A stretch of 64,000 nucleotides of DNA, from the NCBI RefSeq assembly GCF_035594125.1, contig NC_087163.1, positions 3,620,001-3,684,000 of the forward strand, given 5' to 3'. The notes under the pieces are model-generated. The model was not told where the DNA came from. It ran no database searches and saw only the letters and a list, made by a program, of their open reading frames with translations. The translations under genes were made by a program, and so were the position numbers. This document shows, one piece after another, positions 1 to 64,000 of this stretch (positions within the stretch are counted from its first letter, which is position 1; every line of letters begins with the position of its first letter). Source of the DNA: Scylla paramamosain (lineage: Eukaryota; Arthropoda; Malacostraca; Decapoda; Portunidae).

Positions 1-8
1 TCTTGCAG

Positions 9-9710
<9,702 letters not shown>

Positions 9711-9716
9711 TTATTT
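9711..9716 (-). terminator. Poly(A) signal of CWC25 (candidate)
   Basis: AATAAA read on the minus strand, about 266 bp beyond the CWC25 stop codon at 9982-9984. This is a normal 3' UTR distance. Confidence 0.5.
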
Positions 9717-9981
9717 TGATCACAAGGAATTAATATACAATCAAGAAAATATAATAAATGTACAGCTTAACTTTCTGAATTCTAGCACTTACTTTACAAT
9801 TATATAAACTTCATCAAATTCAAGACTTCATATGAGACATGTAATTTCACAATCCAATGACAACTTCCATTCTCTTTACACCTCTCCACAAACACACACA
9901 ACACCTTACTTAAGAAACACAAGCACATGTATTCCCTATTTATAGCTTTCAGTGAATACTCTGCTGATTTAGATGACACAG

Positions 9982-12900
9982 TTACTTCTTCATAAAGTTT
10001 GAGTCCATGTGTGCTGTTCCTCGTTGAGATGAACTAATGCGAGATTTGACCCTCTCCTCTATGGTCCCTTGAGAAGCACTTGCCAAACTATTCCTGAAAT
10101 CAAATTAAATAACATGAAACTTTATAAAGATGAACTATTACAAAAAAAAAAAAATCACAATGCTGGATGGTGAAAACTTTGCAAACTTCATCTACATACA
10201 TCACACCAGACCAAAAGATAATCACTTTGGTTTCAATGCAGAAATGTGTAGAAATTCTGAAATTATAGCATCAAGCAAGGAAAAACAAATCATACCTCAC
10301 AAAGTCCTCTGCATACTCATTCATTTCTTCTTCTTTTTTCTTCTCTGCATCATATCTCATGACATTTTTTTTTCTTTCCTCATCTCTCTTCTTTGCTGCT
10401 GCCATCATTTGCTCCCGCAGTTCATCCATCTCTTTTTCACTAAGTTTCTGCCTGGTTTTTCCCTGTCCTTGTTGATTGTGTTCTTTACTTCTGCTTCTAC
10501 TCCTATTTCTACCTCGGCTTCTACTTCTGCTTCTGTTCCTACCCCTACTTCTGCTTCTATTTCTGCTCTTACTTTTACTCCTACTTTTATTTCTACCTCT
10601 GTTTCTACTTCTGCTCCTATTTCTATCTCTGCTTCTACTCCTGCTTTTATTTCTACCTCTGCTTCTACTTCTGCTCTTATTTCTACCCCTGCTTCTACTC
10701 CGACTCCTATTTCTACCTCTACTCTTGCTCATGCTTCTGTTTCTGTTCCCCCTATTTAACTGTTTAGCATACCTATCGCTTCTTCCTCTAATTTCTCCTC
10801 TTCTTTGTTCCCAGTCTCTGTTCTGTTCTCTATTGTAAATTTTCCATCCTTTCATTCCTTCTTCCCTCCTACTTCTTTCTGGATTCCTTTCACTGGCCCC
10901 TTTCCTTGACATTTCTGTATTCCAATGCAAGTCTGTGTCACTATCTTCATTTCTATCTGATTTTTGCTTCCTACTACCATAATTTTCTCCCTTAACTTCT
11001 CTCTTTAGATTTTTTGTTCGATCTTCAATTTCATTCTCCTTCTTTTTCTTTTTTGATTTCTTTTTAATGGCTGCTTCCTTTTTCCTCTGAAATTTTTAAG
11101 TAAAAATAGAAACTTCAACATATAAGAACAATAAGGCAGATGTATGATGAAGTGTGGTGCTTATTAAGAGTTCAACATTCTGCAGTTGCCTTCTCTTGTT
11201 GAAGTTATGAGACACAAAATACCTTAAGTACCATCAAGAGCAATAAGTATCTACTTACACTTCTTTCTTTTTTCTTTTTCTTGGATTTTGATTTTTTCTT
11301 CTTCTTTTTATGTTTCCTTCCCCTGTCAGACTCAGAGCTTGAAGATGATTCTGTATCATCAGATGAGCTGCTACTACTTGAGGAATGCCTTTGCTTAGAC
11401 TTTTTTCTCTTTTTCTTTTTACTCTTTCCTCTCTTTTCATCTTCATTCTCAGAATCTGAGCTTGTGCTCGATGAAGCTGTAGATTCACTTCGTCTAGACC
11501 TCTTATTCTTCTTTGATTTAATTGTATTTATCTGTCAAGTAAATACAGTTATGTAGTTACTGTTCTTGGTACTAACTGGAAATATTTCTACAAGCACTTT
11601 TTTTTTTTTTCTTTCTTTGTAAGAGCTTAAACACTATGTAGTTCAGTACATAATTCATTTTTCAAGATGTGTTATCATCTGTATTCTCCAGAAGGTCCTT
11701 CACCTACATCCTTACATGATTTGGGTTGGACCTTTCTAACTTACCTCTTTGTTACAGAAAATATGATTACTGACAATATTTTTTTTACTAAATTGTCTTT
11801 CATTAACTCACCAGCTGCTGCAACTGTTTCATCTTGACTGGGTTATTGGTGATCTGCCTCTTTGTTTCCTCCTCCTGCTTGCGGATGAGGAGGAGAGGGT
11901 CTTCCATAAGTTTTCTGTGCATGTCTACTTGGATGTCACTTTGTTCACGGCGAATCACTGACTCAGGGTTAATTTCTGAAGGTAAAGTTCCACATATACA
12001 CATTATATAAAAAAAAGTGAAGTTCAAAGAAAATCATAAAACATTGTACATTTTTAACGTACCTCATTGCAAGCTGGACAAAAATCCTATCATTGCTAAT
12101 TCACTCATTTTCCAAAATTATATTTTTCATATTCTTATAAGTTCTTGTTTATTTTGAGATCTTTTATACTTATTTTTTTTTTTTTGGTGGAGAGGCAGTG
12201 GCCCTAAGAGTGTTATTAGGTGATGATACTAACCATGCTCAATTGTGTATGATGATTTACTTTGCTGAGGGGGTGGCTGGTCTCCCTCCTGTGCTTCTTC
12301 TGCAGCCTCAGCACGCTCTAGCTGTTCCAAGGCCTTGTCAATTTTACGACCCAGCAGGTATTCCTCACGACTGACATGGCCCCCTGGACCCTGTGACACA
12401 AATGGCCAAACTTAGTTTCCTTAGAAATAAAACCAAGATAAAATCACACATACTGACTGATTAACATTACATTACTATGAATTATTAGCTTTCATGAAGC
12501 CACAAGCTGGCAGTTAGCCAATGGTGTGCAAATTTTTTTTTTCATCCACTGATGAAAACTATACAACTACCCTTAAATATAATTACATTTTTTTATAATT
12601 TATCTCATTCATTAATATAATTACTGCCTTCTTATCATACTAACTTTATACATCCAGTCAAGCTTTTCTTCTCCCCTCTTTGCAATTGCCCCTGATGCCT
12701 CAGCTGTTCTCTTCAGTACTTCTCTCTCCCTCTCCTCCTTCAGCTCCCTCTGCAGCTCTGCCATCTTCCGATCCTCCTCTGCCTTCTGCTGCTCTGCCTT
12801 CCACACACGTTCCTGGTTTTTCATGGTACTTGGATGCCATGATTTTTTAAGGTTCTGTTGGAGTTACCATCACATTGATTACAGAATGCCTCACTTCAAA

Positions 12901-14278
12901 TTCATTCTCTGTGTAATTTCCTATAATTGCCACCTAACAATCTCCTAATAATCCGACAGTCAAGATTTATCAAAGTACATAACTTATATCTGACCTAATA
13001 GACCTAACCTTGGCTTCATCCCCCTCAATCCTCGTACATGTTTACAATTCAATTATGGTTGTACTATTGAAATGCTCACAGATAAGATCTATGCCATGAA
13101 ATAATTAAGGATTTAGTGTCTGGAAGATGTTACTTATCAAAACAATACACTAATAATGGGTATCTCAACCTGGTATGTAGAACAGAATACAATCAAAGAC
13201 ATAAAACCTTAATTAACCTGGTCTGCTAATAGTTTTCACAAGAATACTAATCCATTAAACATTATGGTAAATTTATATTTTCACCAGTCTAACAATTTCA
13301 GACGAGACTATAATTTTCTGGTAGATTTTGGTGTGCTTTGAATCATTCTAGTAACCGTTTCTGTTGCAAATCAATTTTTTTTGTCTTATATACCCCCCCC
13401 ACACACACACAAACAAGCAGAAATTCATAAAAAAAAAACATTAACTGAACCTAACCCAATTAAAACCTAACTAAACCTAACCTACTAAAGGATAAATTTG
13501 ATAAAAATTAATATCTAAGGAATGAACAATTTGCAATGGTAAAGATACACACCACTGTGTTAATGTGACTAAAGTACTTTAGTTTTTTTTTTTTTTTTCG
13601 TGAGACGAGTAAAAATGTATAATAATATTACTTAAGTTATTGTGTTAATTAGTGGTTAGCAGATAAGCAGAACCGTGCTAACCAGTTTACATTACACTCA
13701 TTATGCTGATCAGGCAGATTTTTTATTTTTTTTTTTTTTGTTCCTTACAACGAAAGAAATTCACTTTGGAATATGTAGAATATTTTCAGGCACTTGTGGA
13801 GACGTGGGGTCCCCGGCTGGCTGTGCCGCGTCCAGCAAGTCTAAGTTGCTCCTAACCTAACCTATCTTCGATTGACCTGATAACACTGCAAGGAAAATAC
13901 ACAACTGGCAACTCAGACCTGCCGGACGCAGCCCAGCCAGCAGGGGAACCCACGTTTCCACTAGTGCCTATTTTCCATCATGAACATAAGACACCTACAA
14001 TACATGGTTACTAAATGTTGAAATATATTAGAATATGTAGATACGTAAAACCCCAACAAACTTAAACAACTATAAAGTTTCCGGCCAACTAATCAATTGC
14101 TCCAGAATTCAGTGATACCAGAATTGTTTAAATGATGCCAACTAAGGATTACAAGTTCCTTGAGGCCAACCAATGATGCACAAACTTGGCTGCTTTAGGA
14201 ACATCTAGACATAACAATAGCCTCTTAGATTATGGTGATGGATTACTGCGTTATGCTTACGAGATCCCCTCCACCCAT
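9982..14278 (-). CDS. CWC25: Pre-mRNA-splicing factor CWC25 homolog, complete, 7 exons
   Basis: Coding exons in gene order: 14278-14261, 12854-12645, 12390-12234, 11975-11812, 11531-11259, 11086-10296 and 10093-9982. All have AG acceptors and GT donors, phases agree, and the sum is 1725 nt (574 aa). CWC25 is a step-one spliceosome factor that joins the activated spliceosome to promote branching; it acts in the nucleus. Family hallmarks are visible: N-terminus MGGGDLNLKKSWHP, then a KNQERVWKAEQ helix, EEKLDWMYK + GPGG, EEYLLGR, EDPLLLIRKQEEE and NNPVKMK. Lys-rich and Ser/Asp-rich stretches follow (exon 5), then an Arg/Ser repeat, the KLSEKEMDELREQMM helix and the C-terminal SNFMKK. The start is fixed by the tiny first exon, only six codons, matched through an excellent GTAAGC donor. 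No frameshift or stop is present. It is divergent from GSS and convergent with the gene at 9-4037. Confidence 0.95.
10478..10745 (-). repeat. 30-bp coding tandem repeat in CWC25 exon 6 (Arg/Ser decapeptides)
   Basis: About nine imperfect units encode variants of NRSRSRSRGR / NKSRSRSRGR. In the family this region is a looser RS-rich linker. Here it has become a near-regular decapeptide array, a likely phosphorylation target and splicing-protein interaction surface (inference). Confidence 0.85.
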
Positions 14279-15066
14279 GACTGTGGAATTTGCTCCAACC
14301 GCGTTTCCCAAGCTTTGTGGCGAGGCACTGGATTGCTGCTGTATGCCGCGCTCGGGCCTTCCTGCCAAACGAAATCCAAACAACTGTAGCTGTGAATGTT
14401 CGGCGCCACCTTTATCACGGCCCTTGCAAGCTCCCTTTTTGCTACTGGTGTTGCAAAGTACTACTGTTATTTGTTATCAATCCTTTTTTTTTTTTCTTCA
14501 TAGCTCATGGCGGTTTTTCATATGGTGGTGACGGTGAAGCACTTTATAAGTGTTGCCAGATCTACCACCAAAATATCGGGAGATATGAAAATTTTAAGGA
14601 TCTCAAGAGATCCTGAATTACTGCGGTAGCCTACTGAATTTCGATTGGTTCAGAAAATATACATGAATTATGCTTCCCAGCAATTGAAATCCATAAAACT
14701 AAATGAGAGAGGGGGGGGGGGCAGGGCAGGATTAAGAGGGAGGACAGCCACCGACTGGTCTGTCTTGCGTCCCGTTCCGTAAATGTGCCGCAGTTTTCCA
14801 CTGGACTCTTGAGTTTTCCTAGACCGTGGATGTGCTACTGCCACCCAACCAGGCTTTTGGCAGCTCGCAACTTTTCGCTGTCAATCACTTACTCTTTAGT
14901 GTCGTTACTGTCAGGAAACCGCCTGTTGCGCTGAACTGTAGGGTGATGCAGGTTGCTGGTAGACGGAAAGTAATGCAGCAAAGCTTACGAGTACCCAGCT
15001 ATGCTTCTCTGGAAAGTGAGACCATAGTATACTTCTGACTTAAAGTGACTAATCTTTCATATCTGA

Positions 15067-15184
<118 letters not shown>

Positions 15185-15249
15185 TACTGTTTTTTTTTTT
15201 CAATACTGATTTTTTTTTTTTCGTTTTCTGAAATCTCCCCAAAACTATC

Positions 15250-15590
15250 TGGCAACAATGACTGGGAGGGGTGGTGGTGGAGATGGTGGATGGTGTTACA
15301 TGTTATGAAACAAGCCTTTTAAAACCCTTTATCTTAATTCTATCCACACACTCAGGAGAGGTGGTAGTGGTAGTGGAGATGGTGGATCGCTGGCAACAAT
15401 GACTGGGAGGGGTGGTGGTGGAGGTGGTGGATGGTGTTACATGTTATGAAACAAGCCTTTTAAAACCCCTTATCTTAATTCTATCCACACACTCAGGAGA
15501 GGTGGTAGTGGTAGTGGAGATGGTGGATCGTATTATATGTTATGTAACAACCCTTTATCTTCATTTTATCCACACACTTATAAGAAACCA
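15250..15590. repeat. 141-bp tandem repeat, two full units plus a partial third
   Basis: Units at 15250-15390 and 15391-15531 differ at only a few bases. A diverged partial copy runs to about 15590. Each unit itself contains two related halves: a GGTGGTGGAGATGGTGG-type G-rich block followed by a TTATGAAACAA...ATCCACACACT block. Confidence 0.9.
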
Positions 15591-15981
15591 GGTAGGCACG
15601 TTTAGAGTGTTATTTATCATGATTGTTGAGGACGAAACTGAATACATTAAATATAAAAGAGTATTGGGTTGCCTGTTAGGTAAAGTGTGTGCTTCCAGGC
15701 ATTGTGTATAGAACTATGTAGCTGTATATGATTATAGAAAACCGGTATGACATATACATCATACTGTTGTACAACCAATCGTTACTGGAGCAGGTAAGGA
15801 GCACGAAGGGAAGAGGACAATCAACAGTGGCAGTGGCAGCGGCAGTGCCAGGCAGCAGCCAGCAGTCGCTGACTCGCCAGTCGCCAGCCGCCAGTAGTGC
15901 CGGGGAGCGAGGCGAGGGAGGAAGGCTGCACGTCACCGCATCTTATATTTGCTCAGTTGTACTATCTTATCTTGCATAGTC

Positions 15982-50075
<34,094 letters not shown>

Positions 50076-50487
50076 TTACAAGCACACTATCATGATAACA
50101 TGGTTGTCTGATTGTATAGTAGGTATGTGATTTAATTCCCTTATTTTATAGATTAAGTATTCAATATTATCTTGAGCAATATGAGAAATATATAACTGAT
50201 ATATTTTTTACACACTTTAGTTATGTATCTGTGATACTACAAGCTACACAAAACATGTATTTTGAGAAATGGTGCAATATTTACATAATTAGTATCATCA
50301 CCATGAGGCCTAAGGTAGGGAGACAGACCAGGCTGCTCCCCATAGAGATTCAAACTGATTTTGTTGTGTTACCTTTATCACCTTTATATTTTAGGTGCTA
50401 TTGAATGATAATTATCAGTGGTAATAATAGTTATTTCTTTATAGTTTATTGCTTACCCCAAAGGCTTTGTGCCATTATGTGAATTTA

Positions 50488-50613
<126 letters not shown>

Positions 50614-50904
50614 ATATTCAGTAATATTACTTATGTTACCTTGATTGTAATTTTTAGTGTGAGTTTTGTTGTATGTCCAGTATTTTATTTTATTACATTT
50701 ATGTATTTTTCATATTTTATTACTGATTAATTTGTTTATTTAGTATTAATGTTTTATTTATTTTTAATTAATTTTTAATTTATATATTTCATTTTATTAA
50801 TTATTCAATTTGTTCTTTAGGTGATTCATTTATTTACTCTTTTTTTTTTGTTCTACATATTTATTTACTTATATTGTTTGTTTTCTAATTATTTCATTTT
50901 ATTC

Positions 50905-51057
<153 letters not shown>

Positions 51058-52152
51058 AGTATTTGAAATAATGAAATCACAATTAGGCACATCAATTTAA
51101 TCAGTGTTGAATTTTTTTAGATGAATAGTAAATGTTATAATATACAAGAGTAAATTTTGATGTGTCAAAGCTGAATTTTTAATCATACATAAAGATGTAT
51201 TTGTGGCCATCACACAAACACTTGCTGTTATTTTCAGGTATGTTGTTGCATAATTTTTGACAACCTTTATATAACTGTTATCAGTTGGCATTAAATGGGG
51301 TATTGGTTGTCCTTTTTTATTTCATGCTTTCTAAGTAAAGAATTTCTGCCCACACTTAGAAATCATGTTGCATTCAAGTAAAAGTTGATGATGATAAAGA
51401 CCATGGGTTTTGAAAGCTAAATATCAATCCATTGAGATCTGTGATATTTTTGTGCCAATGCAGAATCCTTTCAGCCAGTTGACTTGGAAAAAGAAAAAGA
51501 AAAATCAACCTTACCATTTTGGTGCATACATTATCTATCCAGTCTCTAACTTTCCAGAACATATCCATCTTTTCTCAAATACTCTCCTTCATTTTTGGTA
51601 AAAAGTATATAAGAGAAATGTTTTTAAATGCCTATATAATGTGTAGTTCAAGACTGAATTACTGGCCTCTCCTACTAGGCAAATGAGGTCACAACTGAAT
51701 TTCACATACATAATCATTCTTTGCTTGGTGAACAGTGGCTACAGCATGAGAAGAGGTTAAGCTAAATAGTAATCTTTTGGCTGGGGATTGAAACCCAAGA
51801 CAATTTATGAACAGAATGTTCTAACCACTGCAAAGTCAAGCCATTATAGATCCACATAGCTCACAAAGAGTTTTCCTTTTCATCTGTATTGAATATTTTA
51901 CAGTACTTACATATTATATATTGTTAACTAGTCTACTTATTTAATAAGCAAATAATCTCAACCTGTTATAATTACCCAATCATTACTAAAGTCTAAGTTA
52001 GTTTCTAAAAACATTAAGGTAATATTTTCATCAAACTATCTTATCTCATTAGAACGTAACTTAAAGTGGAATTCTTACATTAATATTTTGGTACCAAAGT
52101 TTATTATCTTTGAGTTATTTGGCTTATGAGTCAATTGGACCCCAACATTCTT

Positions 52153-52598
<446 letters not shown>

Positions 52599-52639
52599 GT
52601 AAAGACTAGAGTTTGTGGAAGTGTGTGTGTGTGTGTATT

Positions 52640-53565
52640 TTACCTAGTTGTGGTTTATGGGAGGGGAGTATTCTCATAGCATCCTGTCTCTATATCTATC
52701 CAATTTGGTCTTAAAAGCATGGACAGTTACGGCATTGACAACATCTTCACTGAGTTCATTCCATTTGTTCTAACTTCTGTGAGGGAAAACTATACTTTTT
52801 GATGTCTCTTCTGCAGTTAACATTCTCCAACTTCTTACTGTGTCCTCTGGAATTCTGTGTCTAAATTTATAAAACTTTCTTTGTCCACATTTTCCATACC
52901 ATTTAGCATTCTATAGATGTTTATTAAATCCCCTCTCTCTCTCTCCTGTTTTCAAGGGTAGGAATTTCCAACATTCTTAATCTCTCTCTTCATAGGTCAA
53001 CTTACTCAACTCCAGAACCATTTTAGTGACTGCTCTTTGTATTCTTTCTAATTTTATAACATTCCTCTTTATGTGAGGAGACCAAACCACTGTCACATCC
53101 AGTCTTGGTCTTATCATGGAAATCAACAACTTCTTTATAATTCCTTCATCTAAATATGAGAATGCCATTCTTATTCTTTTTAACAAATTCATCGCCTCTC
53201 CAGTAATTTTATCTATGTGTCTATCCGGAGTAAAATTTTCAGTAACTTACTCCCAAATCCACTTCCTCTTTTGATTTCTGTAACTTCACACCATCCATCT
53301 CATAATGATATTGTATTCTTTTCTTACTCTTACCAAACTCCATTACTTTACATTTACTTAAATTGAATTCCATTTGCCAAGATTTGCTCCATCTATTTAT
53401 CTTATTTAAATCATCTTGTAGTACCATACAGTCACTTACATTTTTTACCCTGAGCTTAGCATCATCTGCAAATAAGTTCATATAACTGTCTATTTCTTAA
53501 TTTGTCATTCACATATATTACAAACATTATCGGTCCCAGCACTGACCCCTGTGGGACACCACTAG

Positions 53566-53570
<5 letters not shown>
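52640..53570 (-). mobile_element. Non-LTR retrotransposon 3' fragment, second family
   Basis: Minus strand: SGVPQGSVLGPIMFVIYVND near 53560-53500, LFADDAKLRVKNVSD near 53470, WQMEFNLSKCKVMEFG near 53370, and a C-terminal domain (LISMIRPRLD; LERIQRAVTKM). The catalytic motif is FADD, unlike YADD in the 18-kb and 44-kb copies, and the sequence is clearly different from them. Frames are interrupted. Flanked by (GT)n on the right. Confidence 0.85.
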
Positions 53571-53600
<30 letters not shown>

Positions 53601-53861
53601 TATGTGTTTGCTACAAGAGCAAAAATGGTCTTTACAACACCTTTTTTTTAGGTGAACAAGGCAAGATATATAGAAGAAAATAGTGGTAATGAAACAGGTT
53701 CATATTTTTATATGTTACTTTACATATACTTTATTATACCATGCTAAGCAATGTGTTCTATATACACTTATTGCATACAGATTTATGATTAATGTGATGA
53801 TGTATGGTGGTGATAAAGAATTTGCATTCTGAATGTTAAATTTTATTGTCTGCATCCAGTT

Positions 53862-54054
<193 letters not shown>

Positions 54055-54598
54055 ATTGAATATCATTGTCTTGTCCCCCTTAATGTCTAAGTGCTGTGAA
54101 GATTTCAGTTTAATCTTAGGGAATGTTTGTGGATGAGAAAGTGGGTGTGTTGATACCTTATCAGTATCTTGGCTATGCTCCTTCATAAAACAATGTCAGC
54201 CTGGTAATTTCTATAAGATCATTCTTAAATTCATCTTCAAGAGCAAAAAAATTATGCTAATGGAATGGCATTACCATCAAAATGAAGGTCTATGTGGATT
54301 TTGTCCATTGATCATTGATCACTAAATACAAACCACAAGATCATTAATAATCACAGTCCTTCTCTATTGACATTTAACAATTTCCAAAGGCTATGACTGA
54401 TTCCTTGGCATCTGATCAAAGACTCAATGACGCATTTTTTATCAGGTCCCACACTCAAAATGCTCATTCATGAACTACTGCATCAAGATACCAGGTGTTC
54501 TGTCTATTCATGTGAACTCACTAAACAGCCTCAAAATATGCCTTTTACAGCAGGTTCATGATTAAGTCCACATATTGAACTGGAAAACTTTAGGCATA

Positions 54599-61309
<6,711 letters not shown>

Positions 61310-61624
61310 CTTGCCCTCAATTACAAGTCTGCTGAATTAAAGACATCAAGAAAAATCACCAGTGGAGCTTGAAATGCCTCCCCCCTCTCCCTTTAGAGAA
61401 ACATTGTCGTGTGGTGTAACATTTGTAAAGGCAAAAAGTTGTCCTAGTTGTTTAATTATTTCTTATTTTTTGCTAAATAATTTTTACGTGGAGTTTGCAG
61501 TCCAGTTTTGGTCACCACCATGCAAAGACACAACAGTTAAGAATTTTTTTTATCTATTTATTTTTTATGTAATAAATTGAAAGAGAACAAGATTAAATGT
61601 GTCTCCTCTTGAGAAACGTTGTCT

Positions 61625-61821
<197 letters not shown>

Positions 61822-62123
61822 GAATTCTTAAAGATATTCAAAAGAATTTACTAGTGTTGAAGCAAATAAACAGTTGGAAAATGATAACAACAGTGCAGAT
61901 CAACACTACAGCTACAAGATTTATCCACAATAAATTATATCAGCTACAAATCTGCTTTCAAATTCCGTAGTGCGCTGTAAGTTGATAAATTCTTTTAAGA
62001 ACATACTTGACCACCATCAGGGTTCCCAATAAGACAACACACCTGAGCTTGCCGCGGCCCATCATCATTATGTTTACCCCAGATGTGGTTAACTTCTGTC
62101 TCCGCTTGCGTTTTATTGTGTTT

Positions 62124-62315
<192 letters not shown>

Positions 62316-62699
62316 CAAATACAGTAATAGAACACGTGTCACTTTACCACAACAGTTAAACACACATGCAGGTCGCCACGAGTCTGTGTTGGCTGGTGTG
62401 CGTGATTCCGTCGTATCGGGTCTTCGCTCACCTGAACGCACCCACCACGAGCACTGGTGCCAAACTGATCTATGTACGCACGGGCCCGCTCGTTTTTTAT
62501 CACCCGCGCACCACGAGATAGGCACGGTGTTATGGGTAAGCCTTTTCCGTCAGATATGGCATCACTGCAGCAGGAGTTAGTTCGCTTATGTCTTACTACA
62601 GAACATATTCTAAAACACTTCATCGCACCGTAACTACATTCACGAGGCTCTAGTTGAGGTTTTTAAGAGATATTTTTATGGTTCTAGTGATAGATTAAC

Positions 62700-62965
62700 A
62701 AAGATTTGTACATTACATTCTACAGGAAAAGCACTCTTGAGAATACGACTTATCATCTCTGTGGCATTTGAAAACATTCGTGATGGGAGAGCAAAGCGTT
62801 TCAATATATGTGGCTGCTTGTGACGCTAGTGAAAAGATTTATACATTTTTAACAGAAGAAACACTCTTGAGAACACGGCTTATCATCGCGGTGGCCTTTG
62901 AAAAATAGTCGTGGTGAGAGAGCTAAGCATTTCAGGATACGTGGCTACATGTGACGCTGGTGACT
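62700..62965. repeat. 133-bp tandem duplication
   Basis: Units at 62700-62832 and 62833-62965 share AAAGATTT, AACACTCTTGAGAA, CTTATCATC, GTGGC and TTTGAAAA, TGTGACGCT and GTGA, with roughly one difference in five bases. Confidence 0.85.
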
Positions 62966-63562
62966 TTATTATGGATAATCGTGGTGTGGCGGGTGAAGCA
63001 GTGGTACGGGTTATAGATGATCCGAAAAAAGAGAAAGTACTTGAGCCCCGCTGAGAAACATGTGGTGGGAGAGACAACTTTGCTGTGAAAAAAAACCTGC
63101 ATGGCATTCGTTGTTGGGCATTTAATTCATAAATACCTGCAGTTATAAATGAAGAAAAGTCCAAAAGATCAAAACATAAATAAGATAGTGAGTTAGAGAT
63201 AAGTGAAGTTTAGAGGAGTAGATCGCCTGTTAGATTATGAGCTGGTGGTGGACATACAGCTAACATTATAGTACATGCTGCATACAATAGGCCAATGCTC
63301 GTCCATAATAGCGAGAAAAAGACAATACAAAAAAAAATCAGGAAGTTTAAAAGTTGTTTCGTGTTGCTATGCTGTCCTTGAAACTACTGCGTCGCCGTCT
63401 GAATTCAGTATTTGCTAACTTGAGTGTCTTTAGAGTGCTGCGCCATGCACGGGAGTATGAAGGTCCTGCATAGCCTTGGTGTTTCTATGAAATGTGCTGC
63501 AGACTGATATCAGGAATTAACTTCATAGGACGCAAAGATGACTGGTGCGTCAGAGGAGCCGT

Positions 63563-63564
<2 letters not shown>

Positions 63565-63631
<67 letters not shown>

Positions 63632-63658
63632 GAGAGAGAGAGAGAGAGAGAGAGAGAA
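63565..63658. repeat. (GT)n-(GA)n microsatellite
   Basis: Fourteen GT units, then about 31 GA units with two GG interruptions. Confidence 0.97.
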
Positions 63659-64000
63659 TGTAAATGTAAATTTCATTTCACTGGCTGGGCGTGGTATGAG
63701 GTGATGAACAACGCACACCTTTGTCTCCCTGTCTTCTTCGAAAGTCATGACGAACAGCAACAACCGAGCCAGCGGACGAAGAGGCACGGTGGCCGTGACA
63801 GGGGAGAAAGACTAATTACGTAATAAGGGTGTTATCAGTGAGTGAAGTGTACACCATTAGTTTATCGAGAAGACCTGTTGATGCTCCAATCATGCCACAG
63901 ACGGTGTGTGCTTGGGGAGCATTATCAATATCACATATCATTGTTGGGAGATTATTTGTTATCTTTTCGTTGCCCAATGATGCCTGATTATATATATATA

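Noticed and set aside
10130..10838. Plus-strand open frames of 209 and 120 aa rich in Ser/Thr/Pro/Leu
   Set aside because: They are antisense shadows of the Arg/Ser repeat in CWC25 exon 6, which is confirmed by splice sites and family motifs.
11281..11556. Plus-strand open frame opposite CWC25 exon 5
   Set aside because: Antisense shadow of the Lys/Ser/Asp-rich exon.
15800..15930. Possible antioxidant response element upstream of GSS
   Set aside because: TGACTCGCC near 15868 resembles the site but lacks the GC at the required spacing (TGACnnnGC), so it is not supported.
63538..63562. ATG frame MTGASEEP followed by a GTAAGT donor
   Set aside because: Eight codons and no partner exon in the window; the donor overlaps the start of a (GT)n array.

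Overview
The window is animal nuclear DNA, most likely from a decapod crustacean. This is inferred from split genes with GT/AG introns, very dense microsatellites ((CT)n, (TA)n, (CA)n, TTTA and ATT arrays, many over 100 bp), and relics of non-LTR retrotransposons and DNA transposons of kinds common in arthropods. No prokaryotic, organellar, rRNA or CRISPR feature was seen. Most long open frames are microsatellite translations and were ignored; the genes were built by joining exons at splice sites.

Layout: (1) 9-4037, plus strand: two short exons that look like the 3' end of an unrecognised gene. (2) 9982-14278, minus strand: a complete 7-exon CWC25 spliceosome factor gene (about 574 aa) with a decapeptide Arg/Ser repeat. 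(3) 14279-15981: intergenic space between divergent genes, holding a (TA)n array and a 141-bp tandem repeat. (4) 15982-50075, plus strand: a complete glutathione synthetase (GSS) gene over 34 kb. Its large introns hold two antisense LINE fragments, RTE-like fragments, MITE-like inverted-repeat elements and a decayed Tc1-like transposase. (5) 52.6-53.6 kb, minus strand: a second type of LINE 3' fragment. (6) 54599-61309, minus strand: a 10-exon membrane-type alkaline phosphatase. Its splice sites and catalytic motifs are intact, but there are five small indels, all in exons 5, 7, 8, 9 and 10. (7) 61310-64000: upstream flank with compound microsatellites and a 133-bp tandem duplication.

The main discovery candidate is in GSS. 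There are two versions of exon 5, 9.5 kb apart (5a 25695-25861, 5b 35408-35538). Both begin in phase 0 and end in phase 2, and both encode the same stretch of the enzyme: the substrate Arg, the Glu/Asn metal-ATP motif and the substrate loop. Including both or neither would break the frame, so they behave as mutually exclusive exons. They would give about 494 aa (5b) or 506 aa (5a). The 5a form has a Cys-rich insertion and an altered substrate loop, so one locus could make two enzymes with different substrate handling. A long CUCUCU tract lies about 260 nt after the 5a donor, and a perfect short hairpin lies between the two exons.

The genes do not form a functional cluster: one acts in splicing, one in glutathione synthesis and one at the cell surface.
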